DNA of 64,000 bases from positions 1-64,000 of the forward strand of contig CAXTCN010000006.1 in NCBI GenBank assembly GCA_964242575.1, written 5' to 3'. The notes beneath the pieces were generated by a model that was given only the letters and a program-made list of their open reading frames with translations, had not been told where the DNA came from and did not search any database. The DNA comes from JANPPS01 sp964242575. Its GTDB lineage: Bacteria; Pseudomonadota; Alphaproteobacteria; Acetobacterales; Acetobacteraceae. Made by a program: the position numbers and the translations under genes. Positions 9,707 through 18,490 of this stretch are shown here, in pieces (the stretch's first letter is position 1; each line of letters opens with the position of its first letter).

Positions 9707-9910
9707 ATGAGCATTTCCTCCCCGTGCACAGGAGTCTGCGTGTTGGACGGCGTCACGAACCGGTGCACAGGATGCTTCCGCACCGGCGCCGAAATCGGAC
9801 TCTGGCCCACGGCCACCGACCAGCAGCGCCGAGCCATTCTGGACATGCTGCCGGGCCGAGCGGCCGATTTCGCAGTAGGTCATAAGTCCGTGGCGTCACG
9901 CACCGCCTAA
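9707..9910 (+). CDS. DUF1289 small cysteine-rich protein
   Basis: A 67-residue protein matching DUF1289: SPCTGVCVLD, then CTGCFR and a short helical tail ending in LDMLPGR. The four spaced cysteines suggest a metal or Fe-S site. An upstream in-frame ATG at 9668 would add 13 hydrophobic residues; I prefer the ATG at 9707, because family members usually begin just before the first cysteine motif. Its function is unknown in the family. It is divergent from the SMP-30 gene and converges on the lipoprotein gene, overlapping its stop by four bases. Confidence 0.85.
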   Translation: MSISSPCTGVCVLDGVTNRCTGCFRTGAEIGLWPTATDQQRRAILDMLPGRAADFAVGHKSVASRTA

Positions 9911-10515
9911 GTTCCTGGCGCACGCAGCTCTTGTTGCTCGACCGGCGCGGGAGCGGGCGCCGGTGCAACTTCCTGCAGGTAATCCCGCAGCGTGCGGCGC
10001 ACCTGGAACTCGAACTCCACGTTCATGTCGTCCAGCATTTGGCGCGTCATCTCATACAATGCGCCGCGAAGGTTGCTCCGGCTGACACCCACGGTACGGC
10101 GGGACACCCGCGCTTCCGCGTAGCCCACCCGCGCGCCGTCCGCGTTCAGGATGTCCAGGTGCACTGCGGCGGCGCCGTCCAGCCGATCCGCCGCAGCTAC
10201 CACAACGGCCTCATCAATTATGAACACTGCCCGGCCCACGGCGCCGCCGGCCACGAGACGGTCAGCGCCCATGCGCCGCAGCGCCTCGCCAAGCGGCGCC
10301 GGGGACTGCGCATCCAGCGGCCCCGGCGCAGGCGGGTCGCCGATGTCCACCAAACCTACATTCAGTTGGAGCCGCGTGAGGTAATCATACCGGATCGGCG
10401 CGAACGTTTGCGCTGGAGCGCCGCCGCCACACGCCGCCAGCAGCAAAGGCCCTAACAGAACCAGCCGGCGCGGCGCTGCCGTTATAAGTACGGTGCGCCT
10501 GCCGCCGGCGCTCAC
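9907..10515 (-). CDS. Putative lipoprotein of unknown function
   Basis: A 202-residue protein that begins at a GTG overlapping the hslO stop codon (GTGA), so it is translationally coupled to the Hsp33 gene. The N-terminus has arginines, a leucine-rich core (LVLLGPLLLAAC) and a clear lipobox cysteine. The mature part contains a conserved-looking mixed alpha/beta region (AVFIIDEAVV, DGARVGYAEARVSR) and a proline-alanine-rich C-terminal tail. I do not recognise the domain. Its layout suggests a small periplasmic, membrane-anchored protein. Confidence 0.75.
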   Translation of the reverse strand: MSAGGRRTVLITAAPRRLVLLGPLLLAACGGGAPAQTFAPIRYDYLTRLQLNVGLVDIGDPPAPGPLDAQSPAPLGEALRRMGADRLVAGGAVGRAVFIIDEAVVVAAADRLDGAAAVHLDILNADGARVGYAEARVSRRTVGVSRSNLRGALYEMTRQMLDDMNVEFEFQVRRTLRDYLQEVAPAPAPAPVEQQELRAPGT

Positions 10516-11468
10516 TCCTCCACCGCGCCACGCACCTCGTTGCGCCCGAACCGGAACTCGAAGTTGCAGAACTCGCACGTCATGACAATGTCGCCGCCGA
10601 CCGCCATGTGGTCCAGGTCATCGGCCGAGAAGCCCTCAAGGATGCCGGACAGCCGAGCACGGGAGCAGCGGCAGCCGTAGGCTAAGGCGCGGTTGCGGTC
10701 GGCGGTCACGCCCTCGGTCCCGAACAGGCGATACAGCAGCCGGTCCGGCGGTAGCGCATCGTCCAAAAGCTCGCTCTCGCGCAGCGTTGCGGCCAGGGCC
10801 GTCGCGGTGCGCCAGGCGTCGGCCTCCTCGTCGGTGTCGAGGTCCACCCGGATGCCGCCTTCGCCGGACACTCGCTCCAGGATCAGCGCTCCGGCGCGCC
10901 AGCCGGCGTCCGTCTTGGCGCAGGCCAGGCGCACGCTGCACTGTAGCTGTTCGCTGGTCTCGAAGTAGTGCAGCGCCATGTCGGCCAAGGTATCGCCCTC
11001 AATGGCGACAATGCCCTGGTGACGCTCGGCGTCGGCGCCCTGGTCCACGCTGAATGCGAGGTAACCATGGCCCAGCAACGCCGCAGCCGACGGCGCCGAG
11101 TCTGCCGCCAGCAAGGTCGCCAGCCGGTCCGGCGCGGCACGGGCATAACCGCGCAACGCGCCGTCCTCCGTGCAGTCCGCCAGCAGCATCGGCACCGCGC
11201 CGTCGCCCTTGGCCTGTAGGCTGAACGAGCCGCGGAACTTCAGCGCGGTCGCCAGCGCCGCCGCCAGCGCGAGCGCCTGGCCGGACAACGCGGTCACGGC
11301 CGGGTGGTTCTCATGCCGGGTCAGCAGCGCGTCCGCCAACGGGCCGAGCCGCACCAGCCGCCCCCGTACTGGGCGGCCTGGCAAGTAGAACGGCGTCACG
11401 CCGCGTGGCACGACGATATCCGGCACGTCCGGCCGGTTCGGGTCGAGGAAGGCGGGGGTCGATGTCAT
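10512..11468 (-). CDS. hslO: Hsp33 redox-regulated holdase chaperone
   Basis: Cytoplasmic chaperone activated by oxidation and unfolding. It has 318 residues from the ATG at 11468. The C-terminal redox switch is intact, with a CxC pair (CRCSR) and a CxxC pair (CEFC) that bind zinc in the reduced state. The N-terminal GQALALAAAL-type and GYARA segments match the chaperone core. It is the first gene of a pair with the lipoprotein gene (4-base overlap) and is divergent from the MFS gene with about 90 bp between them. Confidence 0.95.
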   Translation of the reverse strand: MTSTPAFLDPNRPDVPDIVVPRGVTPFYLPGRPVRGRLVRLGPLADALLTRHENHPAVTALSGQALALAAALATALKFRGSFSLQAKGDGAVPMLLADCTEDGALRGYARAAPDRLATLLAADSAPSAAALLGHGYLAFSVDQGADAERHQGIVAIEGDTLADMALHYFETSEQLQCSVRLACAKTDAGWRAGALILERVSGEGGIRVDLDTDEEADAWRTATALAATLRESELLDDALPPDRLLYRLFGTEGVTADRNRALAYGCRCSRARLSGILEGFSADDLDHMAVGGDIVMTCEFCNFEFRFGRNEVRGAVEE

Positions 11469-11557
11469 GCCCCCTATGTAGGGCGGTGCCGGGCGGAGGT
11501 GAACCACTTGCGCGCGCGCGGCGCGGGCGTAGGGTCACGGCCGTGCAAGGGGTGTGG

Positions 11558-12730
11558 ATGAGCCGGCGTTGGGGATTAATCGCGGCATTGTCCCTGGCGC
11601 GCATCGGCTTCGGCTTCCAATTTCAGACGCTGGCGAGCCTCGGCCCGGAGCTGGTTCGGGAGTTCGGGCTGGACTACGCGGCGCTCGGCACGCTGATCGG
11701 CTTGTATATGGCGCCGGGTATCCTGGTGGCGCTGCCGGGCGGCTTCCTGGGGCGGCGCTACGGGGAGCGCCTGGCGGTCGGCCTTGGGCTTGCACTGATG
11801 ACGCTCGGCAGCCTCGCCAGCGTGTTCGCCACTGGTCCCAGCGGTCTTGGCGCGGGGCGGATGCTGGCGGGCTGCGGCGCAGTGACGCTCGTGGTGATGC
11901 AGGGCAAGATGGTCAGCGACCGGTTCGAAGGCCCGCACTTCGTCACCGTGATGAGCGTGCTGATCGGCGCGTTCCCGCTGGGCGTGGGGTTGACGAGCCT
12001 CGTGCTCGGCCCGGTGCTGCGCGGACCTGGCTGGCCCGCCATGTTCCTGATCGGCGCGGCAATCGCGGGCGTGTCGCTGCTGTTGTTCCTGCTGACCTGC
12101 CGCACAGCGCCGCAAACGGGCAGCCGTGGCGCCTGGGCGTTGCCGTCGCGCCGGGAGTGCCTGCTGGTCATGGTCGCCGGGCTGATCTGGACGGCGTACA
12201 ACGCGTCGTACTACGGCTTCCTCTCGTATATGCCGTCGCTTTTGACGGTGCGGGAGCACGGTCCCGGCGTGATTGCCTGGGTGCTGACGGTCGCGACCTG
12301 GAGCAACCTGCCGGCCACCATTCTAGGCGGAGCGCTGGCGGGGCGGTTCGGCAACGGGCGGGTGTTCCTAGTGGGGACGCTGGCGTGCACCGTCGCGGTA
12401 GCCGGTCCGGCGTTGGCGGACTGGCCGCTGATGTGGAGCCTGCTGTTCGGCACCGCCGGCTCGTTGCAGGCCGGCGTCATCGTTGCGTTGGGCACGCTGT
12501 CGGCGCGGCCAGAGAACCGCGCGGTCGGCATGGGGCTGTTCTACACCGTCTATTACGCCGGCGGCACCGTACTGCCGGCGGTGTGCGGCTCGGCGGCGGA
12601 TGCGGCAGGGACGCCGGCCGGCGCATTGCTGGCGGCGGCGGCCATCGGGGCATTGGCGCTTCCGCTGTATGCGCTGCACAGGCGCATGGCTATGGCACGA
12701 CCGCCAGGAACAGGAACACCGCCAGGATAA
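11558..12730 (+). CDS. Major facilitator superfamily transporter
   Basis: A 390-residue, roughly 12-helix inner-membrane carrier. The MFS signature after helix 2 is recognisable (GGFLGRRYGERL) and the start region has the usual RIGFGFQFQ helix. It resembles cyanate/nitrate-type or drug carriers only loosely, so I give no substrate. A GTG at 11543 is an alternative start. Its last 41 bases overlap the 3' end of the opposing ChaA gene, an unusually long convergent coding overlap. Confidence 0.88.
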   Translation: MSRRWGLIAALSLARIGFGFQFQTLASLGPELVREFGLDYAALGTLIGLYMAPGILVALPGGFLGRRYGERLAVGLGLALMTLGSLASVFATGPSGLGAGRMLAGCGAVTLVVMQGKMVSDRFEGPHFVTVMSVLIGAFPLGVGLTSLVLGPVLRGPGWPAMFLIGAAIAGVSLLLFLLTCRTAPQTGSRGAWALPSRRECLLVMVAGLIWTAYNASYYGFLSYMPSLLTVREHGPGVIAWVLTVATWSNLPATILGGALAGRFGNGRVFLVGTLACTVAVAGPALADWPLMWSLLFGTAGSLQAGVIVALGTLSARPENRAVGMGLFYTVYYAGGTVLPAVCGSAADAAGTPAGALLAAAAIGALALPLYALHRRMAMARPPGTGTPPG

Positions 12731-13769
12731 CAAGGTGCACCACGCCCTGCAGCACCGTGGTCCGCCCGGTGCCGAGCGTCAGCACGCTCACCAGCAACGT
12801 CAACGCCAGCAGCACCTCCTCCTTGGGGCCAAGCCCTAAAGTGAGGGGCGTGCCCAGAACGATGGACACCACCGCCACCGCCGGAATGGTCAGGCCGATG
12901 GTGGCGAGCGCCGAGCCGAGCGCCAGGTTGAGGCTGGTCTGCAGCCGGTTCGCCCGCGCCGCCCGCACCGCCGCCAAGCCTTCCGGCAACAGCACAAGCG
13001 CCGCGATCACCACGCCGATCACCGACTTAGGCGCGCCCACCGTCGCCAGTCCGGCCTCTATCGCCGGTGACAGCGTCTTCGCCAGACCTACCACCGCAAC
13101 CAGGGTCAGCAGCAGCAACACGGCGCTCAACAGGGCGGACCGGGCGCTCGGCAGCGGCGCGTGCACGTCCTCGTCGCCGGAAGGCGGCAAAAAGAAGTCC
13201 CGGTGCCGCACCGTTTGCACAAACACGAACACGCCATACAGCACCAGGGACACCACGCCGGCGAACGCGAGCTGCGCCACGTTGAACACCGGACCCGGCA
13301 CGCTGGTGGTGAAGTTCGGCAACACGAGGGTCAGCGTCGTGAGCGCCGCCAGCACTGCCAGCGACGCGCTCGCGCCCTCCACCTGGAACCCTTGCTGGTG
13401 ATGCCGCATGCCCCCGGCCAGCAGGCACAGGCCCACGACGCCGTTGCAAACGATCATCACGGCCGCAAACACGGTGTCCCGCGCCAGTGCCGTCTTGTCC
13501 GTCCCGCCGCTCAGCATGACCGAGACCACCAGCGCCACCTCGATCACGGTCACCGCCAGCGCCAGCACCAGGGTGCCGAACGGCTCGCCGACGCGCGCCG
13601 CCACCACTTCCGCGTGGAACACGGCCGAGAACACCGCCGCAATCAACGCGACGGCGCAACCGGCGATCAACGGCGCGGACAAGCCTGCCGGCACGGAGCC
13701 GGCCAGCAGCGCCCAAGCCGCGAGCGGCGCGGCCCAGGCCCACCAGGGCATCCGGTCAGGCAGCGTCAC
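12690..13769 (-). CDS. ChaA-type calcium/proton (Na+/H+) antiporter
   Basis: A 359-residue membrane protein of the cation/Ca2+ exchanger family. It has two alpha-repeats with the acidic residues expected for ion binding: one near TVIEVALVVS in the first half and one in LLPEGLAAVRAARANRLQTSLNLALGS-like sequence in the second (only the core is cited). A short acidic cytosolic loop (SGDEDVH) separates the halves. It probably exports Ca2+ or Na+ in exchange for H+. It is transcribed toward the MFS gene. Confidence 0.9.
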   Translation of the reverse strand: MTLPDRMPWWAWAAPLAAWALLAGSVPAGLSAPLIAGCAVALIAAVFSAVFHAEVVAARVGEPFGTLVLALAVTVIEVALVVSVMLSGGTDKTALARDTVFAAVMIVCNGVVGLCLLAGGMRHHQQGFQVEGASASLAVLAALTTLTLVLPNFTTSVPGPVFNVAQLAFAGVVSLVLYGVFVFVQTVRHRDFFLPPSGDEDVHAPLPSARSALLSAVLLLLTLVAVVGLAKTLSPAIEAGLATVGAPKSVIGVVIAALVLLPEGLAAVRAARANRLQTSLNLALGSALATIGLTIPAVAVVSIVLGTPLTLGLGPKEEVLLALTLLVSVLTLGTGRTTVLQGVVHLVILAVFLFLAVVP

Positions 13770-13787
13770 GGTGGCCGGCTCCTGGAA

Positions 13788-14069
13788 CTAGCTGTCCGCC
13801 GCGACCTCGGCCTCGACCGCTTCCAGCCGAACATCCAGCGCGCTCCCATCCACCCCGAGCGCCTGCAACCCGGCGTGCAGCGTGCGCCGGCACCGGTTGA
13901 ACTCGGCGCCGAGCATATCGGACGGCGCACCCGGCGCCTTCGACCGCGCCAGGCAGTCCGCATAGGCGTCCCGGACCGCACGCAACTCGTTGCTTTGCGG
14001 CAGGTCCGCGAACGCCTCCTCGATCCGTTGGTCCACCCAGCCCGGCGTCGCCGCGATCTCCTCCGTCAC
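13788..14069 (-). CDS. Small conserved-looking hypothetical protein downstream of argF
   Basis: A 93-residue protein starting at a GTG that overlaps the argF stop (GTGA), so its translation is coupled to argF. It is soluble and rich in acidic residues, with two cysteines (ADCLARS and NRCRRTLH) about 28 residues apart, and is predicted to be mostly helical. I do not recognise a domain. The overlap and normal codon use argue for a real gene rather than a chance frame. Confidence 0.7.
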   Translation of the reverse strand: MTEEIAATPGWVDQRIEEAFADLPQSNELRAVRDAYADCLARSKAPGAPSDMLGAEFNRCRRTLHAGLQALGVDGSALDVRLEAVEAEVAADS

Positions 14070-15013
14070 CGCGCCGCTCCGAGCGACCACGCCAGCACGC
14101 CCTTTTGCGCGTGCAGCCGGTTTTCCGCGCCGTCGAACACCACCGATTGCGGCCCGTCGATCACCTCGGCCGCAACCTCCTCGCCCCGGTGCGCCGGCAG
14201 GCAGTGCATGAACAGCGCATCCGGCGCTGCCAGGGCCATCAGCGCCGGGGTCACGCTGTAGGCCGCCAGCAGGTTGTGCCGGTTCTGCGTCGGGTCGTCC
14301 GCCATGCTGATCCAGCCGTCGGTCACCACGCAGCGCGCGCCCCGCACGGCGTCCTCGGGATCTGTCAACAACTCGACCCGCCCCCCTTCGGCGCGCGCCC
14401 ACTCCAGCAAGTCGGCTGGCGGCCGCAACTCGGCGGGACAGGCAATGCGCAAGGTGAAACCGAACCGCACCGCGGCTTCGATCCAGGAGCACGCGACGTT
14501 GTTGCCGTCCCCAGTCCAGGCGATCACCTGGCCGGCGATTGGCCCACGGTGCTCCTCGAACGTCATCACGTCCGCCATAAGCTGGCAGGGGTGGCTGCTG
14601 TTGGTCAGGCCGTTGATGACCGGCACGGTGGCATACGCCGCCATCTCACGCAGGCGCGCGTCGCTGTTGGTGCGCAGCATGATGGCGTCCACGTAGCGCG
14701 ACAGCACGCGCGCTGTGTCCGCCACCGTCTCGCCGCGGTGCCACTGCATGTCGGCGGACAACAAGTGGATCACCTCGCCGCCAAGCTGCCGCATCGCTAC
14801 CTCGAAGCTGACCCGGGTCCGCGTGCTGGGCTTCTCGAAGATCATCGCCAGCGTCTTGCCGGCGAACGGGCGGGAGGACACGCCCCCCGCCTTGTAGCCT
14901 GCCGCCACGTCCAGCATGTGCCGCAACTGCGCCGGCTCGAAGTCGCGCAGGTCCAGGAAGTGGCGGGGAGGGGCGTCGCTGCCCGGGTCCGGCCGGCGGA
15001 GCGCCTGGCTCAT
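14066..15013 (-). CDS. argF: Ornithine carbamoyltransferase
   Basis: Arginine biosynthesis: carbamoyl phosphate plus ornithine gives citrulline. The 315-residue length is normal. The carbamoyl-phosphate loop STRTR lies at residues 63-67, followed by HRGET, the HPCQ motif, the DGNN ornithine region and the HCLPA loop near the end. The ATG at 15013 overlaps the argD stop (ATGA). Longer open sequence upstream in this frame is argD read out of frame and is not part of the protein. Confidence 0.97.
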   Translation of the reverse strand: MSQALRRPDPGSDAPPRHFLDLRDFEPAQLRHMLDVAAGYKAGGVSSRPFAGKTLAMIFEKPSTRTRVSFEVAMRQLGGEVIHLLSADMQWHRGETVADTARVLSRYVDAIMLRTNSDARLREMAAYATVPVINGLTNSSHPCQLMADVMTFEEHRGPIAGQVIAWTGDGNNVACSWIEAAVRFGFTLRIACPAELRPPADLLEWARAEGGRVELLTDPEDAVRGARCVVTDGWISMADDPTQNRHNLLAAYSVTPALMALAAPDALFMHCLPAHRGEEVAAEVIDGPQSVVFDGAENRLHAQKGVLAWSLGAAR

Positions 15014-16206
15014 TTGGCCGCCTCCGCTATGCTGGACGGCAGGCAACGGCGAGCGCCGCGGCGGATCATCTCCACCGCCGTGTCCACGTCCGCGTCCGTC
15101 AGCACCAGCGGCGGCACCAGCCGCACCACGTTGTCGCCGGCCGCGACCGTCAGCAGGCCCTCGGCCATGAACGCGTCCTGCAGCTCGGCATTGGGCACGA
15201 CGCCCTTCAGCCCTAGGATCAACCCGGCGCCGCGCACCTCGTCCAGCACGGACGGATACTCCGCAACCACGCCTTCCAGCGCGAACCACAGCCGGCGGGC
15301 CTTGCGGTCCACGTCCGCCAGGAACCCTGGCGCCAGCATCACGTCCAGCACTGCGTTGGCAGCCGCGCACGCCAGCGGGTTGCCGCCGAACGTCGTGCCA
15401 TGCGTGCCGGGCACCAGCACCTTGGCTACGGCTTCCTTCGCCAGCACGGCACCCATCGGGAAGCCGCCGGCGATGCCTTTGGCAATGCTCATCACGTCTG
15501 GCTCGATGCCCGCCCACTCATGCGCGAACAGCTTGCCGGTGCGACCCATTCCGCACTGTATCTCGTCCATGCCCAGCACCAGCCCGAACTCGTCGCAGGT
15601 GGCGCGCAGGTCGCGCAAAAATTGCAGGTGCGCGGGCCGGATGCCGCCTTCGCCCTGTACGGGCTCCACCAGGATGCCCGCCGTCTGCGGCCCGATGGCG
15701 TCGCGCACCGCGTTCATGTTGTTGAACGGAACATGGTCGAACCCGTCCACCACCGGGCCGAACCCGGCCAGGTACTTCTTGTTGCCGGTGGCGGCCAGCA
15801 TCGCCAGGGTGCGCCCATGGAACGCGCCGTCGAAGCAAATGACCCGGTAGCGTTCGTTCTGTCCACGCTCGTGCATGGCGCGGCGCATCATCTTGACCAT
15901 GCCCTCGTTCGCCTCCGCGCCCGAGTTGCAGAAGAACACGCTGTCGGCGAACGTCGCCTCGACATAGCGCGCCGCCAGCCGCTCGGCCTCCGGCACCCGA
16001 TACAGGTTGCTCGTGTGCATCACCCGCCCGGCCTGCTCGGCGATGGCGTGCACCAAATGCGGATGCGCGTGTCCCAACGACGAGGTGGCGATGCCGGCGC
16101 CAAAGTCGAGGAATCGTCGCCCGTCCGTCGCATACAGCCAAGCGCCTTGGCCCCGCTCAAAAGCGAGGTCGGCGCGGTTGTACGTCGGCATCAGGGCGGA
16201 AATCAT
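15010..16206 (-). CDS. argD: Acetylornithine aminotransferase
   Basis: PLP-dependent class-III aminotransferase of 398 residues that makes N-acetylornithine. It shows the NSGAEANEG phosphate-binding motif near 94-102, the GAFHGRT segment and the Schiff-base lysine Lys243 in SIAKGIAGG. ArgD often doubles as succinyldiaminopimelate aminotransferase (family knowledge). It is first in a tight argD-argF-small-gene run on the minus strand. The 170-bp gap upstream probably holds the promoter. Confidence 0.96.
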   Translation of the reverse strand: MISALMPTYNRADLAFERGQGAWLYATDGRRFLDFGAGIATSSLGHAHPHLVHAIAEQAGRVMHTSNLYRVPEAERLAARYVEATFADSVFFCNSGAEANEGMVKMMRRAMHERGQNERYRVICFDGAFHGRTLAMLAATGNKKYLAGFGPVVDGFDHVPFNNMNAVRDAIGPQTAGILVEPVQGEGGIRPAHLQFLRDLRATCDEFGLVLGMDEIQCGMGRTGKLFAHEWAGIEPDVMSIAKGIAGGFPMGAVLAKEAVAKVLVPGTHGTTFGGNPLACAAANAVLDVMLAPGFLADVDRKARRLWFALEGVVAEYPSVLDEVRGAGLILGLKGVVPNAELQDAFMAEGLLTVAAGDNVVRLVPPLVLTDADVDTAVEMIRRGARRCLPSSIAEAAK

Positions 16207-16376
16207 CGGAGCTGTCGCACCTCGTGGCGTCCCACCGGCCGCAATCTGCCGCCGGTTTCAGGGAAGCGGGAAGGATGCGGTCCCAGGACGCTGGAAGTCA
16301 AACGCAATGGCACTGCCCGTGCGCTGAAAATCCTGCAACTCGCCGGACTTGGCCGCATGGCCGTGGAACCAGGTTC

Positions 16377-16796
16377 CTAATAGACAAAGCTTGGCATCAG
16401 GTTGAGCCCATCCTTGGTCACGCCAGGCAGCAGCACGCGCTCAGCTTCCACCTTGATCTGCGGGAACGGCAGCGCCACCAGCTTGCTGCCCAGGCCGAGC
16501 ACGCCGCCGACCGCGATGATCGCGACCGCCACCTGGTTGTCGCCGGCCATGATCAGGTCATCGACCGTGCCGACCTTCTCGTTGCCCTCGGCGTAAACCG
16601 CGCTGCCGATCACTTTGGACAGCCGCGAACCGGTTTCGAGCTTGACCGCCGACACCGCCAGGTTCGGGTTGTTGGTGGTCGCCACCACGCCGGGCGGCAT
16701 GGCGCCTGCCGCGGGCGCTCCGGCCTGCTGCGCCATGACCGGCCCGGCCAGCAGGGCGGCCAGCGTGAGAGCGGGAAAGAATTGGAAGTTCAGCAC
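16377..16796 (-). CDS. Exported PRC-barrel domain protein
   Basis: A 139-residue protein from a GTG start with GAGGTG just upstream. A signal peptide (hydrophobic, ending VMAQQ) leads to an alanine/proline linker and a PRC-barrel fold in which LSKVIGSAVY, EKVGTVDDLIM and LVALPF are typical strands. PRC-barrel proteins of this kind are often periplasmic and often belong to the general stress response of alphaproteobacteria. A matching EcfG-type promoter lies 43 bases upstream of the start, which supports that role. Confidence 0.85.
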   Translation of the reverse strand: MLNFQFFPALTLAALLAGPVMAQQAGAPAAGAMPPGVVATTNNPNLAVSAVKLETGSRLSKVIGSAVYAEGNEKVGTVDDLIMAGDNQVAVAIIAVGGVLGLGSKLVALPFPQIKVEAERVLLPGVTKDGLNLMPSFVY

Positions 16797-16838
16797 GGCA
16801 CACCTCGGTCTGGGGATGGTTTTGCAGGGTCCATACCG

Positions 16839-16864
16839 AACGTGACGCTGCCTGCCGGGGTTCC
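16839..16864 (-). promoter_or_regulatory. EcfG-type general stress promoter of the PRC-barrel gene
   Basis: On the minus strand GGAAC (16864-16860) is followed by 17 bases and then CGTT (16842-16839). This is the GGAAC-N16/17-CGTT consensus of EcfG sigma factors in alphaproteobacteria. The -10 lies about 42 bases before the GTG start, a sensible leader length. Confidence 0.7.
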
Positions 16865-16895
16865 GACGTGGCTTGCCGCGTGGCATCGTGTCGCC

Positions 16896-17480
16896 ATGCC
16901 CGACACCCGCTCCAAGCCTCGCCCTGCCGGCCCGGCGCCCGACCGCGCCCGCCTGCATGAGGCGGCGCTCACCCACTTGTCCCGCTTTGCCGCGACCGAG
17001 GCCGGGTTGGTCCGCGTGCTGGACCGCCGGATCGACCGCTGGGTGCGCGCCGCCACCGCCGAGGGCATGGACCCGGACGCGGCCCCGGCCCGGCGTGCGG
17101 CACGGGAGGTCGCGGCCGCGCTGGTGCAAACCGGCGTGGTGGACGACGCGCTGTTCGCCGAAAGCCGTGCCCGGCGGCTGACCCGCGCCGGACGGTCGCG
17201 CCGGGCGGTGCAGGCGCACCTGGCCGCCAAGGGCGTGGCCGGCGAGCTGGCGCAGGCCGCGCTGCCGGACCCGGGCACGGAACTGGCCGCGGCCCTGGCC
17301 TATGCGCGCCGCCGCCGGCTTGGCCCGTTCCGCGCCGAGGGCGCCGATGATCCCGAGCGGCTCCGGCGGGAGATGGGCGCCATGGCCCGCGCCGGCTTTC
17401 CGCAACCGGTGGCGCAGCAGGCGTTGCGCATGGACCCAGACGCCGCTGAGGCGCTGGTCATCGCCTTGAAACAGGGCTGA
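16896..17480 (+). CDS. recX: RecX family regulatory protein
   Basis: A 194-residue, alanine/arginine-rich, all-helical protein resembling RecX, the modulator of RecA filaments. The three-helix repeats are visible (VVDDALFAESRARRLTRAGRS, cited in part; AAKGVAGELAQAAL; RREMGAMARAGF). The start is the ATG at 16896; the frame is open further upstream but with no similarity. recA is not nearby. It is divergent from the PRC-barrel gene and only 3 bases from azlC, so it may head the azlCD transcript. Confidence 0.8.
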   Translation: MPDTRSKPRPAGPAPDRARLHEAALTHLSRFAATEAGLVRVLDRRIDRWVRAATAEGMDPDAAPARRAAREVAAALVQTGVVDDALFAESRARRLTRAGRSRRAVQAHLAAKGVAGELAQAALPDPGTELAAALAYARRRRLGPFRAEGADDPERLRREMGAMARAGFPQPVAQQALRMDPDAAEALVIALKQG

Positions 17481-17483
17481 CCG

Positions 17484-18191
17484 GTGTCCACCGCCCGTCC
17501 CCGCTTCTCCCGCGCCGCCGTGATTGAGGGCATGCGCGTCAGCCTGCCGCTGCAAATCGCGGTGGCGCCGTTCGGCCTGGTATGCGGCGTCGCGGCGCAA
17601 GGGCAGGGCTTGTCGCTGCTGGAGGCGTCGCTCATGAGCGCGTTGTGCTACGCCGGTTCGGCGCAGCTCCTGGCCCTGAGCGCATGGAGCCACCCGGCCC
17701 CGGTGCTGGGTGCGGCGACGGCAGCGTTCGTGGTCAACCTGCGCATGGCGTTGATGGGACCGGTGCTGAGCCCATGGCTCGACCGGCTGCGCGGGTGGCG
17801 GCTGTGGGGCAGCTTGTTCGTGATGGCGGACCAGAACTGGGCCATGTCCGTGGCCCAGCAGCAGGCCGGGCGCTGGGACGCGGGCTTCCTGTTCGGCTCG
17901 GGCGCGCTGATGTGGGTGGTGTGGGTGCTGACCACGGCGGCGGGGCACGTGCTGGGCGCGGCCATGCGGCCGCCGGCGGGGCATCCCTTGTTCTTCGCCG
18001 CGCTCGCGGTGTTCGTGGCCATTTTGGTGACGATGTGGCGCAGCCGGCATGACGTGTTGCCGTGGCTGGTGGCGGCGGGCGCGTCGCTGCTGCTGGCGCG
18101 CGTCCTGCCCGGCACCTCATGGTACATCGTGGGCGGCGCGCTGGCCGGCAGCGCCGCGGGCGTCTGGCGCGACCGCCGCCGCGCCGCATGA
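17484..18191 (+). CDS. azlC: AzlC-type branched-chain amino acid exporter, large subunit
   Basis: A 235-residue membrane protein with a GTG start. It has the AzlC/YgaZ signature near the N-terminus (GMRVSLPLQIAVAPFG), followed by about seven helices and the characteristic MSALCYAGSAQ segment. With AzlD it forms a two-part exporter for branched-chain amino acids or azaleucine (family knowledge). Its stop codon overlaps the azlD start. Confidence 0.92.
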   Translation: MSTARPRFSRAAVIEGMRVSLPLQIAVAPFGLVCGVAAQGQGLSLLEASLMSALCYAGSAQLLALSAWSHPAPVLGAATAAFVVNLRMALMGPVLSPWLDRLRGWRLWGSLFVMADQNWAMSVAQQQAGRWDAGFLFGSGALMWVVWVLTTAAGHVLGAAMRPPAGHPLFFAALAVFVAILVTMWRSRHDVLPWLVAAGASLLLARVLPGTSWYIVGGALAGSAAGVWRDRRRAA

Positions 18192-18490
18192 CGCTCGACC
18201 CTTGGGTGCTGGCGGCGATCGCTGCCATGGCGCTCGCGACTTATGTCACCCGCGCCGGCGGCTACCTGCTGTTCCGCACCTTCAACCCGCCGCCGCTGAT
18301 GCGGGCGATGCTGGGCTACGTGCCCGGGACGCTGTTCGTCAGCTACGTCGTGCCGGCGCTCGCGACGGGAGGCGTGCAGCAGTGGACCGGGGCCGCGGCG
18401 ACCCTGGCCGTGATGCTTGCCACCCGGAACCTGGCATTGGCTATCTTAGGCGGGACCGGCGCAGCCTGGCTGGTGTGGGCGGCGGCATGA
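18188..18490 (+). CDS. azlD: AzlD-type branched-chain amino acid exporter, small subunit
   Basis: A 100-residue protein of about four helices beginning at an ATG within the azlC stop (ATGA). The family motif YVTRAGGYLLFR and the FVSYVVPAL helix are present. It is the obligate small partner of AzlC. Its own stop overlaps the start of the CHAP lipoprotein gene, so three genes are coupled in series. Confidence 0.92.
   Translation: MTLDPWVLAAIAAMALATYVTRAGGYLLFRTFNPPPLMRAMLGYVPGTLFVSYVVPALATGGVQQWTGAAATLAVMLATRNLALAILGGTGAAWLVWAAA

Noticed and set aside
14070..14492. Upstream extension of the small gene that follows argF
   Set aside because: The extension lies in argF in another frame and has the composition of a frame-shifted read. 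The GTG at 14069 overlapping the argF stop is the natural start.
16381..18050. Long minus-strand frame running through recX and azlC into the PRC-barrel gene
   Set aside because: Only the last 139 residues from GTG 16796 look like protein; the rest is the antisense of recX and azlC.
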